Below are positions 37,252-46,653 of a DNA stretch of 64,000 nucleotides, piece after piece. A program made the position numbers and the translations under genes. The notes under the pieces were generated by a model. That model did not search any database. It saw nothing but the letters and a program-made list of their open reading frames with translations, and was not told the origin of the DNA. Numbering within the stretch: the first letter of the stretch is position 1; every line of letters begins with the position of its first letter. Source of the DNA: Bdellovibrio sp. GT3 (GTDB taxonomy: Bacteria > Bdellovibrionota > Bdellovibrionia > Bdellovibrionales > Bdellovibrionaceae); the NCBI RefSeq assembly GCF_037996765.1, contig NZ_JBBNAD010000006.1, forward strand, positions 124,001 to 188,000, in the 5' to 3' direction.

Positions 37252-38472
37252 ATGCCAATTTTTGAGTACAAGGGCCTGACACGTGACGGAAGAAACACCA
37301 AAGGTGTGATCGACGCAGAAAATCTGCGTGCGGCCCGTACCAAACTCAAAAGAGATAATATTTATGTTGTTGATATTCGCGACAAGAAAAAATTAGACAC
37401 GAAAAAGTCCAAAGGCGCTCCCCGCGCCACCAAAACCGTTCAAGTTAAGGATCTTTCCCTGATGACTCGTCAGTTGGCGACTCTGGTAAAGGCGAATATC
37501 CCCTTGGTGGATGCATTAACTGCGATTGCTGAGCAGGTTGAAAATCCGACTCTTTCAGAAGCCATTGCCGACTGTAAGAATATGGTGAACGAGGGTTCCC
37601 CTTTCCACAAAGCCCTGCAAAAGTACCCGAATATTTTCACCAAGATTTATATTTCGATGGTAGAAGCCGGGGAAATGTCAGGAAGTTTGGACGTGATCCT
37701 GATGCGTCTGGCGGAGTTTACTGAAGCCCAGGCCGATCTTCGTGCCAAAGTTTCCAGCGCCATGACCTACCCGATTATCATGCTGGTTGTGACGATGGGT
37801 TTGCTTTCGTTCCTATTTATCTTCCTGATTCCTAAAATGGTCACAGTGTTCGAGTCCGCGCCAAACCTGGTGCTTCCTTGGTACACTGTCGCTTTGATCA
37901 ATGCCTCTCAATTCATGGTGAATTATTGGTACATTATCTTTGGTGCGATCTTTATTGCCATTGTGATGTTTAGAAATTGGAAATCCAGCCCAACGGGCCG
38001 CGCTCAATGGGATGCAATTTCTTTGAAACTTCCGATTGCAGGACCTGCGGTGCGCATGGTGGCGGTCTCCCGCTTCACTCGTACTTTGGCGACACTTTTA
38101 ACAGGCGGCGTTCCGATGCTGACCGCTTTGGATATCGTTAAGAACGTCGTGGACAACAGCGTTCTTTCCGTCGCGATCGAAGAGGCCCGCAACAATATCG
38201 CGGAAGGTGAATCGATTGCCGGTCCTTTGAAAAAATCCAACCAGTTCCCGCCGATCGTAATCCACATGGTTAACATTGGCGAAAAAACGGGTGACTTGGA
38301 GAACATGCTGACTCAGGTATCAGATGCCTTCGACTTCCAGGTTAAAAACAAGTTGGAATCCCTGACGTCTTTGATGACACCAGTCGTTACTGTTTTGATG
38401 GGTTTTGCGATTGCGATGATCGTATTTGCGGTCATGGTTCCGATGTTTGAAATGACCAATATCGCTGGTTAG
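37252..38472 (+). CDS. gspF: type II secretion inner-membrane platform protein GspF
   Basis: A 406-residue protein with two GspF/T2SSF domains (about 68-190 and 270-395) and three membrane helices (about 165-190, 220-240 and 375-400). It opens MPIFEYKGLTRDGRNTKGVIDAENLRAAR, typical of the family. It anchors the motor GspE. It begins one base after gspE ends and is followed by a hairpin-bearing gap before gspG. Confidence 0.95.
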   Translation: MPIFEYKGLTRDGRNTKGVIDAENLRAARTKLKRDNIYVVDIRDKKKLDTKKSKGAPRATKTVQVKDLSLMTRQLATLVKANIPLVDALTAIAEQVENPTLSEAIADCKNMVNEGSPFHKALQKYPNIFTKIYISMVEAGEMSGSLDVILMRLAEFTEAQADLRAKVSSAMTYPIIMLVVTMGLLSFLFIFLIPKMVTVFESAPNLVLPWYTVALINASQFMVNYWYIIFGAIFIAIVMFRNWKSSPTGRAQWDAISLKLPIAGPAVRMVAVSRFTRTLATLLTGGVPMLTALDIVKNVVDNSVLSVAIEEARNNIAEGESIAGPLKKSNQFPPIVIHMVNIGEKTGDLENMLTQVSDAFDFQVKNKLESLTSLMTPVVTVLMGFAIAMIVFAVMVPMFEMTNIAG

Positions 38473-38505
38473 TTCGGTCTTAAAAGTTTAATTTGAGACA
38501 TCCTA

Positions 38506-38536
38506 CAGGAAGTTAAAAGTTTACTTTAACTTCCTG
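38506..38536 (+). promoter_or_regulatory. hairpin between gspF and gspG
   Basis: Perfect 12-bp arms (CAGGAAGTTAAA and complement) around a 7-base loop, without a following T run. It may slow 3' decay of the gspCDEF part or attenuate transcription, while gspG could start from its own promoter. Confidence 0.55.
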
Positions 38537-38611
38537 GTCAAAATACCATCCTCTAAGGACAAATTCTGTAAGACAACAAGACAAAAGAATGTGCCAAGTC
38601 AGAAGCATCTC

Positions 38612-38640
38612 TTTACCACGACCTTGCGCTCTGTTAGTAT
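38612..38640 (+). promoter_or_regulatory. possible internal promoter for gspG
   Basis: TTTACC and TAGTAT separated by 17 bases, 25 bases before the gspG ATG. Each box matches four of six consensus bases. A separate promoter would suit the high copy number of the major pseudopilin, but the match is modest. Confidence 0.35.
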
Positions 38641-38665
38641 TTCATTCGGCAACAAGGAGTTTTAA

Positions 38666-39070
38666 ATGTTAGCTATCAATAACCGCAAGGGTATGACTTT
38701 GATCGAGATCATGATCGTCCTTGCTATCATCGGCGGTATCTCTGCACTTTTGCTTCCACGTCTGACTGGTTCCATGGACAAAGCTAAAGTTAAAGAAACC
38801 AAAATCCATATGGGTCAGATTTCCAATGCTTTGCAAATGTACTACACAGATTGCAACAAGTACCCGCAAACGCTGGAAGGTTTGACGACTCAAGATCCAA
38901 ACTGCAGCAACTGGGGTCCTGAGCCTTATATCAAAAACATCAAAGACCGTTGGGAACATGACTATGTTTACGAACTTAACGGCAGCGAAATTCATTTGAA
39001 ATCTTTCGGTAAAGATGGACGCGAAGGTGGCTCTGGCTACGACGCTGACATCTCTTTGGACGATCTTTAG
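38666..39070 (+). CDS. gspG: type II secretion major pseudopilin GspG
   Basis: A 134-residue protein with AAGGAG before the ATG. The prepilin leader ends NRKG, with cleavage expected before MTLIEIMIVLAIIGG; Glu is at +5 and Met, not Phe, at +1. The C-terminal part has DGREGGSGYDADI, matching the calcium-binding loop of GspG. It builds the pseudopilus shaft. It needs a prepilin peptidase (GspO/PilD), which is not in this window. Confidence 0.95.
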   Translation: MLAINNRKGMTLIEIMIVLAIIGGISALLLPRLTGSMDKAKVKETKIHMGQISNALQMYYTDCNKYPQTLEGLTTQDPNCSNWGPEPYIKNIKDRWEHDYVYELNGSEIHLKSFGKDGREGGSGYDADISLDDL

Positions 39071-39076
39071 TCCATT

Positions 39077-39673
39077 ATGAATCGTCGGGGCTTCACCCTC
39101 ATTGAGGTGATGATTGTACTTGCCATCATTGGCGGTTTGGTTGTCATTGGGGCCCCACGACTCTTTAAAGCACAAACGAATATCCGGGCCACCACACGTC
39201 AATTCATGGCTCTGACCAAAGATATTCGCAACAAAGCCCGCATCTACAATTCCACTTACCGCCTGGTTATTAATATCGATGGCGACAAAGCCGGCCAGTA
39301 CTGGGTTGAAAGAGCCAACGGCCCGACTCCGATTGATCCGGCAGCGGCAGAAAAAGAACGCGACAGAATGAAAAGCAGCTTCAAAGATGAAGATGCACCA
39401 CCGCCGAAATATGCGATGGACACTACTGTTTTGAAAAAAGAAGCGCAACTACCGGGCGCTTTCAAATTCGTACAAGTCGAAACGGTTTCAAGTAAAGATC
39501 CCATCACATCCGGAACCGCTTACATTCACTTTTTCCCGGAAGGATTTGTAGAGGCCTCTGCCATTCAGATTTCCGGGGCAAATAATTCCATTTGGACTCT
39601 TGTTTTTAATCCTTTAACGGGTCAAGCTGATATCATAGAGAAAGCTCAATCGTTAAAGGGACTTCAGCGGTGA
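39077..39673 (+). CDS. gspH: type II secretion minor pseudopilin GspH
   Basis: A 198-residue protein with leader MNRRG and cleavage before FTLIEVMIVLAIIGG. The length and C-terminal beta-sandwich pattern (GTAYIHFFPEGFVEASAIQI) fit GspH/FimT. An insertion with DDAPPPK at about residue 110 gives a flexible loop. It sits in the tip complex of the pseudopilus. It overlaps gspI by 4 bases. Confidence 0.88.
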   Translation: MNRRGFTLIEVMIVLAIIGGLVVIGAPRLFKAQTNIRATTRQFMALTKDIRNKARIYNSTYRLVINIDGDKAGQYWVERANGPTPIDPAAAEKERDRMKSSFKDEDAPPPKYAMDTTVLKKEAQLPGAFKFVQVETVSSKDPITSGTAYIHFFPEGFVEASAIQISGANNSIWTLVFNPLTGQADIIEKAQSLKGLQR

Positions 39674-40164
39674 AAAATAAAGGCTTTACATTGATCGAGA
39701 CCGTGCTCGCACTGGTCATCCTCTCCTCCGGGTTGCTGTTATTGGCAAATTCCTGGGGCGGAAGTTTCGCTTACGTTCGCAAAGCCCAATTCGCCACCGA
39801 AGTCACTGCCCTGCTTGAGCGAAAAATGGCCGAGATCGAAATTGAATACGCCGGCAAATCCCTTGATTCCATCCCTGAAGACAAAGAAGACGATTTTGGA
39901 TCCGAGTTTCCGCAATACTCATGGAAAATGGAATCCAAAGAATTTGAAGTCCCCGACATTTCAGCAACCCTAACTGCGCGTGAGGGCGGTGCCGATGAAA
40001 TGTCCCTGACGTTGATGAAGACGCTGACTCAGCATCTTTCCAAATCCATCAAAGAAGTAAAAGTCACAGTGATTTACAAAGGCAGCAAAAAGCCAATGAG
40101 CTTTTCTGCCACTCAGTACTTTGTCGACTATGATCGCGAAATCCCTCTACCAGGGGGCATGTAG
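39670..40164 (+). CDS. gspI: type II secretion minor pseudopilin GspI
   Basis: A 164-residue protein starting at GTG. The leader is MKNKG, with cleavage before FTLIETVLALVILSSGLLLL. It forms the tip core with GspJ and GspK. It overlaps gspH by 4 bases and gspJ by one, so translation is coupled. Confidence 0.88.
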   Translation: MKNKGFTLIETVLALVILSSGLLLLANSWGGSFAYVRKAQFATEVTALLERKMAEIEIEYAGKSLDSIPEDKEDDFGSEFPQYSWKMESKEFEVPDISATLTAREGGADEMSLTLMKTLTQHLSKSIKEVKVTVIYKGSKKPMSFSATQYFVDYDREIPLPGGM

Positions 40165-41051
40165 TGGTCACTTCGCGCCGTGGTTTTACGCTGATTGAAG
40201 TTCTGATCACCATTGCCATCCTGGGCACGATGACGGTTTTGGTCGCGCAATCAATTCAACAAAGTGTGAAAATGAAAAACAAAGTCACCACCCAGGTGGA
40301 TGATGTTTCCCATCTGCGCGATGCTGTTCGTTTGATTCAAAAAGATGTGAACCTGGCCTACCACTATCGCGATGTCGAAAAAGAACTCACAGATCTATTG
40401 GCTAAAAAAAGCCAGCCGACGCAAGCGCCGGCAACCCAGCCCGGTTTCCCAGGATTTGTTCAACCTGGAATGGCTCAGCCTTCTGCTTTTGAACAACAAC
40501 AGCAAAATCGCGAAGTTCCCCGCAAAAATCCCGAAACCCAATTCGTGGGCACAGAAGAGACTTTGAACTTCGTCACCATGAACAACGCGCGCACCATTCG
40601 CAACTCCCCGCAGGCGGATTTTATTGAAGTCGGTTATGAACTGAAAGAATGCAAAAGCCTGAATGAAGCTGGTGGTTCTTCCAAGTGTATCTGGAGAAGA
40701 TCCTCTCCTGTCGCAGATCTGGATGTCACCAAAGGCGGCCAGGAAACTGTTTTGCTGGAAAATGTCAGCGAGTTTAAATTCCGCTACATGGGTAAAGGCA
40801 AGCAGGACTGGGTGTCCTCGTGGCGTACAGATCAGGGCGGCGATGGCGCCACTAAAGGCAAATTCCCGCAGGCGGTGGAGCTTTCGATCACGGTGACCAA
40901 AAAAGAATCCGGCAAAGATCGCAAGTACTCGATGCAAGTGATCATCCCGATTCATTTCACCAACAATCCAGACGACACCAACACCGGACAAGCGACCCAA
41001 CAGCAAGGTGGCCAGGGTCAACAACCAGGTCAACCAGGAGGGGCTAACTGA
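40164..41051 (+). CDS. gspJ: type II secretion minor pseudopilin GspJ
   Basis: A 295-residue protein starting at GTG. The leader is MVTSRRG, with cleavage before FTLIEVLITIAILGTMTVL. It is longer than usual because of a Gln/Pro-rich insertion (about residues 80-120) and a Gln/Gly-rich tail (NTGQATQQQGGQGQQPGQPG). Both are probably disordered. It overlaps gspK by one base. Confidence 0.88.
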   Translation: MVTSRRGFTLIEVLITIAILGTMTVLVAQSIQQSVKMKNKVTTQVDDVSHLRDAVRLIQKDVNLAYHYRDVEKELTDLLAKKSQPTQAPATQPGFPGFVQPGMAQPSAFEQQQQNREVPRKNPETQFVGTEETLNFVTMNNARTIRNSPQADFIEVGYELKECKSLNEAGGSSKCIWRRSSPVADLDVTKGGQETVLLENVSEFKFRYMGKGKQDWVSSWRTDQGGDGATKGKFPQAVELSITVTKKESGKDRKYSMQVIIPIHFTNNPDDTNTGQATQQQGGQGQQPGQPGGAN

Positions 41052-42310
41052 TGAACATTTTTAAACCCCTTCGTAATAACCGAGGAATGGCGCTGATGAT
41101 TGTCACCGCCTGCTTGATGTTCATCATGTACTTCGCAGTTGAACTGATTGCCGAAACGCGCATTGAATACGAAATCAATTCTTCCGGCATGAATCGTATT
41201 AAAGCTTACTATGCCGCCAAATCCGGCATGCAGCTTTCCTTGTTGCGCGTGAAAATTTATCAGACAGCACAAAATAAATTCGGGCAGCAATTGGGCAGCA
41301 ACAGTCCGCTATTAAACATGATCTGGCAGTTTCCCTTTGCCTGGCCCATGCCGATTCCGGATGAGTTGACTGCAATTGACAAAGACAATTTCAAAAAGCT
41401 GGTTAAAGACTCCTCGATGGATGCAAGCTACATCACCACCATTGAGGATGAAGGATCCAAGATCGATATCAACGACCTGGTCTCCCCGTCTGAAACTTTG
41501 CGCAAGATCACCAAGCAACAGATTGTAAATGTCTTCCTGCAAAAAATGAAGGAAGACGAAAAGTGGGCCCGCGAAAATTCCAACACCAACTTTGAAAGCG
41601 TGGTCAATAACATCGCGGACTTTATGAGTGACAAATCCCAGTCGGCAAATGGCGGCGACAAACGCGCCACTTATTCGAGCATGAACTCTGAATTCCAGTC
41701 TGATTACTTTCCGCCGAATCGCAGTTTCCGCACGATTTCTGAACTGCATTTTGTGCCGGGATTAACCGACGAACTTTACGAGATTTTAGAACCACGAATC
41801 ACCATCTATGGCATGAAGGGTATCAACCCCAACATTGCGACCAAAGACGTTCTTAAATCCCTGGATCCCGGCATGACTGATGAAGCCGTGACTGAAATCA
41901 TCAAGCGCCGTGACGATCAAAATCAAGGTGGTCCGTTCAAGGACGCCGATGACTTCTGGAACTTTGTGACCACCAAGAATGTACGTCTTGAAGGAAAACC
42001 TGAAGACGTGCCATTGGTGTTTGATGCCGTATTCAACTTCCGCATTCGCAGCACCGGAGAGTTCGCACGCTCCACCAGCGAGATCACGGTCATCACGATG
42101 GATTTGAATAAAACTGTCGCAAAAATCAAAGACTACGTCGACAAAGACAAAAAGGCCCAAAACCCTGGTGCCGACACTGGGAATCCCGGTGGCTCCGGCT
42201 CTGGCGGCTCTGGTTCCGGCGGTTCAGCTGGTGGTGATGGCAAGACACAAGGCAAATCAGACCCGATTCCCAAAGGCCCTCCACGCATTGTATTTTGGGG
42301 TGAAAGATAG
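41051..42310 (+). CDS. gspK: type II secretion pseudopilin-like tip protein GspK
   Basis: A 419-residue protein. The leader ends NNRG, followed by MALMIVTACLMFIMYF, with no Glu at +5, which I recall as common for GspK. A long alpha-helical insertion domain (about 90-290) includes a DINDLVSPSETLRK and GSKIDINDL stretch with helix-hairpin-helix-like repeats. A Gly/Ser linker near the C-terminus (GNPGGSGSGGSGSGGSAGG) is unusual. It caps the pseudopilus tip. Confidence 0.9.
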   Translation: MNIFKPLRNNRGMALMIVTACLMFIMYFAVELIAETRIEYEINSSGMNRIKAYYAAKSGMQLSLLRVKIYQTAQNKFGQQLGSNSPLLNMIWQFPFAWPMPIPDELTAIDKDNFKKLVKDSSMDASYITTIEDEGSKIDINDLVSPSETLRKITKQQIVNVFLQKMKEDEKWARENSNTNFESVVNNIADFMSDKSQSANGGDKRATYSSMNSEFQSDYFPPNRSFRTISELHFVPGLTDELYEILEPRITIYGMKGINPNIATKDVLKSLDPGMTDEAVTEIIKRRDDQNQGGPFKDADDFWNFVTTKNVRLEGKPEDVPLVFDAVFNFRIRSTGEFARSTSEITVITMDLNKTVAKIKDYVDKDKKAQNPGADTGNPGGSGSGGSGSGGSAGGDGKTQGKSDPIPKGPPRIVFWGER

Positions 42311-42404
42311 CCTTAGGTCGAGCCCTTGCGAAGAGGAAAGATTTTACTTAAGTCCAAAGGCAACATATACTTAGACCATTATCTCGTTCATGGAGGAACG
42401 GTCT

Positions 42405-44075
42405 TTGAAATCACTTGGTATCGACATCGGGTCAAGCAGCATTAAAGTTGTTGAAATGCAATCGACGACGAAGGGCTTTCAAGTCATTCAGTTCTTCGAG
42501 CATGTTCTAAGCACCAATCCTCAAAGTGATTCCGAACTGGAGATCATCGAGTACTTGCGTGATCTTTTAGGCAAGTACGATCACTCACAAACCCGCTTCA
42601 TCATGGGACTTCGTCAGGATCGCGTGGCGATTCGTAACAAGTTCTTCCCATTCAGTGATCGCAATAAAATTTTCAAAAGTTTGGCCTTCGAGCTTGAGGA
42701 AGACCTTCCCTTCTCCAGCGACAACGCGGTCTTTGATGCGAAAATCATCCGTACGGTCGGCGGTGGTGCTGAAGTTCTGGCTTGTGCCGCTCCTAAAGTT
42801 CACGTTCAAAACCTGATCGACAGAGCCAAAGACATCGGCGTTGAGCCCTTTTTGATTTCTGCGGAAGGCACTGCTTTCGGCAATATCTTTGAACGCTGGA
42901 ATGAGGCTCCTCCGACAACAATCAGCAATCCACAAAACTACGACATCTCCGAATACAAACCCCTTCGCCACGTGCGCTTGGTTTTGAATATCGGTCATAC
43001 TCGCACTTTGGTTTGCGCGATCGAAGGCAACTCCCTGACGGGTGTGCGCTCCCTTCTTTGGGGCGGTAAGAACATCGCAGAAGCGATTGCGAAAAAATAC
43101 GAAATTCCTTATCAGGAAGCTTTGCGTGAATTGCAGACAAAGGCGTTCATCCTGACCAATAAACAGGGCGCAACTTTCGATCAAGTGACGTTCTCTGAGA
43201 CAATTGCCAAGTGCGTTCGCGAAATGACTCGTGATCTGCAACTTTCAATTTTGGAATTCAAAAGCGAATTCAATGCTGAGATTCTGAATATCGGATTGAC
43301 CGGTGGCACTTCGCAAATCCAGAATCTGGGTCCTTTCCTGACTCAGGCGCTGGAGATCCCGGCAAATCGCCTTTCCGTCTTGGATACAATTCCCAATGTG
43401 ACTTTCGAACGCTCCCAAGCCAACTCCGCAAAGTTGGGCGTGGCGGTCGGCCTTGCCATCGAAGGATTCAAAAAGCCCCGCAATCCTCCGATTAATTTCC
43501 TGCGTGGTGAGTTCGCCCGTCAAAACCATCAGTTCAAAGCTCTTTGGGAAAAATGGGGCCACACTGCCAAGATCGCAACAGCGGCTTTGGCGGTTTTATT
43601 CGTCTACTCTTACCTGCGTGAAGATTTCGCATTGAGCCTGGCTGAGCGTTCTCAGGAAGTATTAAAGACTCAAGCCAAGAACGTGGCGAACCTTAAAGGT
43701 CGCAATGCCACTGAGTCAGGAATCAAAAAGTATATTCTGGAAAACAAGAAACGTGCGACAGATCTAAAAACCCTGTCCAGCGTGGCCAACATGAATTCCG
43801 CCCTGGATATTATGAAGAAAGTGACCGACGCGACTCCTGCGAAAAACGCAGTGACTCTGGATGTTCGCACTTTCAACATCCGAGACACGCATGTGGTTTT
43901 GGAAGGCTACGTCAGCTCCCCGGCTGAATTAAACCTTTTGCAAAAATCACTTTCCAATATCACGGTGGATGGTCAGATTAAAAATCAGACATCGGGATTG
44001 GGATCGTTGCCAGGACGCCAGGCTTTCTCTTTCAGCTTTAACGTAGACCGCGGCATTCAGAAGGTGACTCGATGA
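42405..44075 (+). CDS. gspL: type II secretion GspL, PilM-like
   Basis: About 556 residues. I prefer TTG at 42405, which has GGAGGAA 6 bases upstream; the ATG at 42390 has no ribosome binding site and would place that box inside the gene. The cytoplasmic actin-like domain opens LGIDIGSSSIKVVEMQ, closer to PilM than to classic GspL. One helix (about 390-410) leads to a periplasmic domain with the GspL-type fold. It recruits GspE to the membrane. Confidence 0.85.
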   Translation: MKSLGIDIGSSSIKVVEMQSTTKGFQVIQFFEHVLSTNPQSDSELEIIEYLRDLLGKYDHSQTRFIMGLRQDRVAIRNKFFPFSDRNKIFKSLAFELEEDLPFSSDNAVFDAKIIRTVGGGAEVLACAAPKVHVQNLIDRAKDIGVEPFLISAEGTAFGNIFERWNEAPPTTISNPQNYDISEYKPLRHVRLVLNIGHTRTLVCAIEGNSLTGVRSLLWGGKNIAEAIAKKYEIPYQEALRELQTKAFILTNKQGATFDQVTFSETIAKCVREMTRDLQLSILEFKSEFNAEILNIGLTGGTSQIQNLGPFLTQALEIPANRLSVLDTIPNVTFERSQANSAKLGVAVGLAIEGFKKPRNPPINFLRGEFARQNHQFKALWEKWGHTAKIATAALAVLFVYSYLREDFALSLAERSQEVLKTQAKNVANLKGRNATESGIKKYILENKKRATDLKTLSSVANMNSALDIMKKVTDATPAKNAVTLDVRTFNIRDTHVVLEGYVSSPAELNLLQKSLSNITVDGQIKNQTSGLGSLPGRQAFSFSFNVDRGIQKVTR

Positions 44076-44758
44076 ATTTAGATGATTTAAAAGACAGATT
44101 TTCCTCTGAGTTTCGCTCAACCTGGGATCGCATCCAGGAAAGTGGCGCCTACAATCAAATGCGCGACCGCTACGAGAACATGACTCCCGGAATGCAAAAG
44201 CTGACCATCTATGGCGGCATTGCACTGGTGACGTTGATGGTTCTGTCTATTCCCTATGGATACTTCAGCGGCTCCAGCGAAGCCGTGGGTGAATTCGAAG
44301 GCAAGCGTATGACGATTCGCGAACTTCTAAAAGTTTCCCGCGAAGCTTCTGAAGTTCCAGCCATCCCTCAGGCTCCCCCGATGGACGCCATTCGCAGCAC
44401 TGTTGAAAACATGATTCAATCCGCTCACCTTTTACCTGAACAGGTCAAAGGCACGCAGTCCACGGGCGGCTCCAACTTGATTCCGACAAATTTAAGTGAA
44501 GGCGGCTTGCAAATCACTCTGGCAAAATTGAATCTGCGCCAGATTGTTGATTTGGGCTACAAATTCGCCAACATCTCCCCGAGTGTAAAAATGGCCGACA
44601 TGACGATGACCGCAAACCGCGAGGACAATCGTTACTTCGACGTGGTTTACAAACTTGTGGCCTTGGCAGTTCCCGCTCCTCCGGTAATTGCTGCCGAACC
44701 GGAACCTCCGGTAAAAAGAGGCAACCGTGGCAGAGCCCGCTCTGGATCGGATGAATAA
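44072..44758 (+). CDS. gspM: type II secretion GspM-like protein
   Basis: A 228-residue protein with a cytoplasmic N-terminus (about 1-45), one helix (about 46-64, LTIYGGIALVTLMVLSIPYG) and a periplasmic ferredoxin-like domain. The C-terminus is Pro/Arg rich (EPPVKRGNRGRARSG). Sequence identity to GspM is low, so the call rests on position between gspL and gspN, topology and size. It overlaps gspL by 4 bases. Confidence 0.75.
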   Translation: MNLDDLKDRFSSEFRSTWDRIQESGAYNQMRDRYENMTPGMQKLTIYGGIALVTLMVLSIPYGYFSGSSEAVGEFEGKRMTIRELLKVSREASEVPAIPQAPPMDAIRSTVENMIQSAHLLPEQVKGTQSTGGSNLIPTNLSEGGLQITLAKLNLRQIVDLGYKFANISPSVKMADMTMTANREDNRYFDVVYKLVALAVPAPPVIAAEPEPPVKRGNRGRARSGSDE

Positions 44759-45723
44759 TGGAATACATCATTAAGTTTTTCAAATCGCTCAAAGAAAACA
44801 AAGGACGTCTCTTCGTCATGGTTCTTTCTGCGATCATCTTTCTTTTTGTTCTTTTCCCGTTTGATGACTTGAGTGATTTGATTTCGTCTCAAGTGGCCAA
44901 ACTGAGCAATAACTCGGTTTATGTGACTTTTGACCGTTTGAAAATGAGCCTGGTCCCGCAACCTGGCGTTGAAATGGAACAAGTCTACATCGAGTCCATC
45001 AGCACACCGGCGTTGACCGCCAAAGAACTTACTATCACTCCGTCGATCCCCGGCCTGATTCAACAAAAGCCTTACGGTTCTGTTTCCGCAAAGGGCTTGC
45101 TCAAAGGTGACGTGCAAGTTTCCATGGGTAAAGGTTCTCGCAGTGACAACGGCGTTGAAAGACAGCGCATCGAAGTCAGCGCCAAGAAAGTGGCTTTGAA
45201 CGACGTTCGTGAATTGGCGAATCTTCCGATTCTTTTAAAAGGTCAGTTGAATCTTGAAACCACGGCTTTGGCTGATTTAACGTTCCAGGAACAACCTGAC
45301 GTTGAAGTGAACCTGACGATCAATCAATTCGAACTTCCGCCATCCAACGTGAATACTCCGATGGGGCCTTTGACCTTGCCAGAACTAAAACTAAGCGCTG
45401 TGGAGCTTAAAGGCCGCCTGGCAGCGGGTCGTTTCGTGATCGAGAGTGGAACCATCGGTAAACCTGGAGACGAGCTGCAAGGCACTGTTAAGGGCGATAT
45501 CGGCATTATGATTGTGAACCGTGGCGGCCGTTTTGGTCAGCAAATCGGCGCTTACAATTTCGAGATCGATTTGCGCGCGAAAAAGAGTTTCCAGGACAAG
45601 GCCACTCTGTTCCTGACTTTCATTGATGGCTATAAAACGCCAACCTCTGAAGGGGCTCAGTATAAGTTCAAATTATCGGCCGCAAATCCTATGATGCCGC
45701 CTAGTTTTGGCGCCGTGCGCTAA
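44758..45723 (+). CDS. gspN: type II secretion GspN
   Basis: A 321-residue protein with one N-terminal helix (about 19-37) and a beta-rich periplasmic part containing repeated AsmA-like strands (VYVTFDRLKMSLVPQPGVEMEQVYIESIS; GRFVIESGTIGKPGDELQGTVKGDI). It matches the gspN type found in deltaproteobacterial-like systems. Its role is accessory and not fixed. It starts within the gspM stop (TAATG) and closes the operon. No clear terminator follows. Confidence 0.82.
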   Translation: MEYIIKFFKSLKENKGRLFVMVLSAIIFLFVLFPFDDLSDLISSQVAKLSNNSVYVTFDRLKMSLVPQPGVEMEQVYIESISTPALTAKELTITPSIPGLIQQKPYGSVSAKGLLKGDVQVSMGKGSRSDNGVERQRIEVSAKKVALNDVRELANLPILLKGQLNLETTALADLTFQEQPDVEVNLTINQFELPPSNVNTPMGPLTLPELKLSAVELKGRLAAGRFVIESGTIGKPGDELQGTVKGDIGIMIVNRGGRFGQQIGAYNFEIDLRAKKSFQDKATLFLTFIDGYKTPTSEGAQYKFKLSAANPMMPPSFGAVR

Positions 45724-45816
45724 TCCGCATTTCAAACCGCTCCCCATCTCTATTTGATTATACCTGACACAGGGCTGTGCTTAAATGTTGCTCAGCTCCA
45801 AATCCAAATAAATTAA

Positions 45817-45845
45817 GGGAGTTGTCGACTGTTGACATAACTCCC
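45817..45845. promoter_or_regulatory. inverted repeat around TTGACA upstream of ssb
   Basis: GGGAGTT and AACTCCC flank a TTGACA (45832-45837). A second -35-like CTGACA (45849-45854) with TTATTT near 45873 is the better-spaced promoter candidate. The inverted repeat could be an operator or a weak end-of-operon hairpin for gspN. Confidence 0.4.
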
Positions 45846-45888
45846 AATCTGACAAAAAACCTTATGGTTATCTTATTTGGAGGGAACA

Positions 45889-46329
45889 ATGTCTGGAGTA
45901 AATAAAGTTATTATCGTAGGTCGTCTTGGTGCTGATCCAGAAGTGAAAGCAATCGGAAGTGGGAGCACTGTAGCTCGCCTTAACATCGCAACTAGCGAAT
46001 CATGGGTTAAAGATGGTCAACGTCAGGAAAAAACTGAGTGGCATCGTGTAACTGTATGGGGCAAATTGGCAGAAATCTGCGGCAAACATCTTGCTAAGGG
46101 TCGCCAAGTTTATGTTGAAGGTAAACTTCAAACTCGCTCTTGGGAAGACCAACAAGGTCAAAAACGTTACGCTACTGAGATCGTGGCGAACACAGTTCAA
46201 TTCCTGGGCGCTGCTGGTGCAGAAGCTGGTTCACGTTCTAGCAACAATTCAGGTGGTGGCGACGATTTCAATTTCAACGATTTCGGTCCAGAACCAAGCT
46301 TCAACTCTAATGACGAAATTCCTTTCTAG
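45889..46329 (+). CDS. ssb: single-stranded DNA-binding protein
   Basis: 146 residues from the ATG at 45889, behind GGAGGG. The OB-fold covers residues 1-108 ([58 protein letters not shown]). The linker is Gly/Ser/Asn rich, and the acidic tip DEIPF binds partner proteins. It is a normal-length SSB that coats ssDNA in replication and repair. It is monocistronic and followed by a large palindromic element. Confidence 0.96.
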   Translation: MSGVNKVIIVGRLGADPEVKAIGSGSTVARLNIATSESWVKDGQRQEKTEWHRVTVWGKLAEICGKHLAKGRQVYVEGKLQTRSWEDQQGQKRYATEIVANTVQFLGAAGAEAGSRSSNNSGGGDDFNFNDFGPEPSFNSNDEIPF

Positions 46330-46357
46330 GATTTTGTTTTAAACGTTGATTACGGTA

Positions 46358-46492
46358 CGGGCTTTTCCCCTCTGGGTGGAAAGCCCTGCTCCGCTCACCC
46401 GGCCATCCTGGCCTTGCCCGACTTGAATACCGCATCCTGCGGGTCGGGAGGATTCGCTTCTCAGGGCTTTCCACCCAGAGGGGAAAATCCCG
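46358..46492. repeat. 135-base inverted-repeat element with nested hairpins
   Basis: Arms of 31 bases (46358-46388 and 46462-46492) pair with one mismatch, and the inner 26 pair perfectly. Inside lie further complementary blocks: GGCC/GGCC, CCCGAC/GTCGGG and CCGCA/TGCGG. It has no open reading frame and no T run, so it is not an ordinary terminator. It resembles a MITE or REP-type element. The remaining 46330-46653 sequence is T/G-rich with no gene seen. Confidence 0.8.
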
Positions 46493-46653
46493 AACTTGTT
46501 TCTTCTTTAAAATAAATACTTCGAATGGAATTTCTCTTAGAATCTTGCTTGGGAGATTGTTGGGGAGTCGTACTTTGTTTTTTGTTGGACGAAGGGCTTG
46601 ATTGGGTTTGGGGTTTTGTTTTTGTGGCTGGGGGTCTTTATACTTAATGGAGT

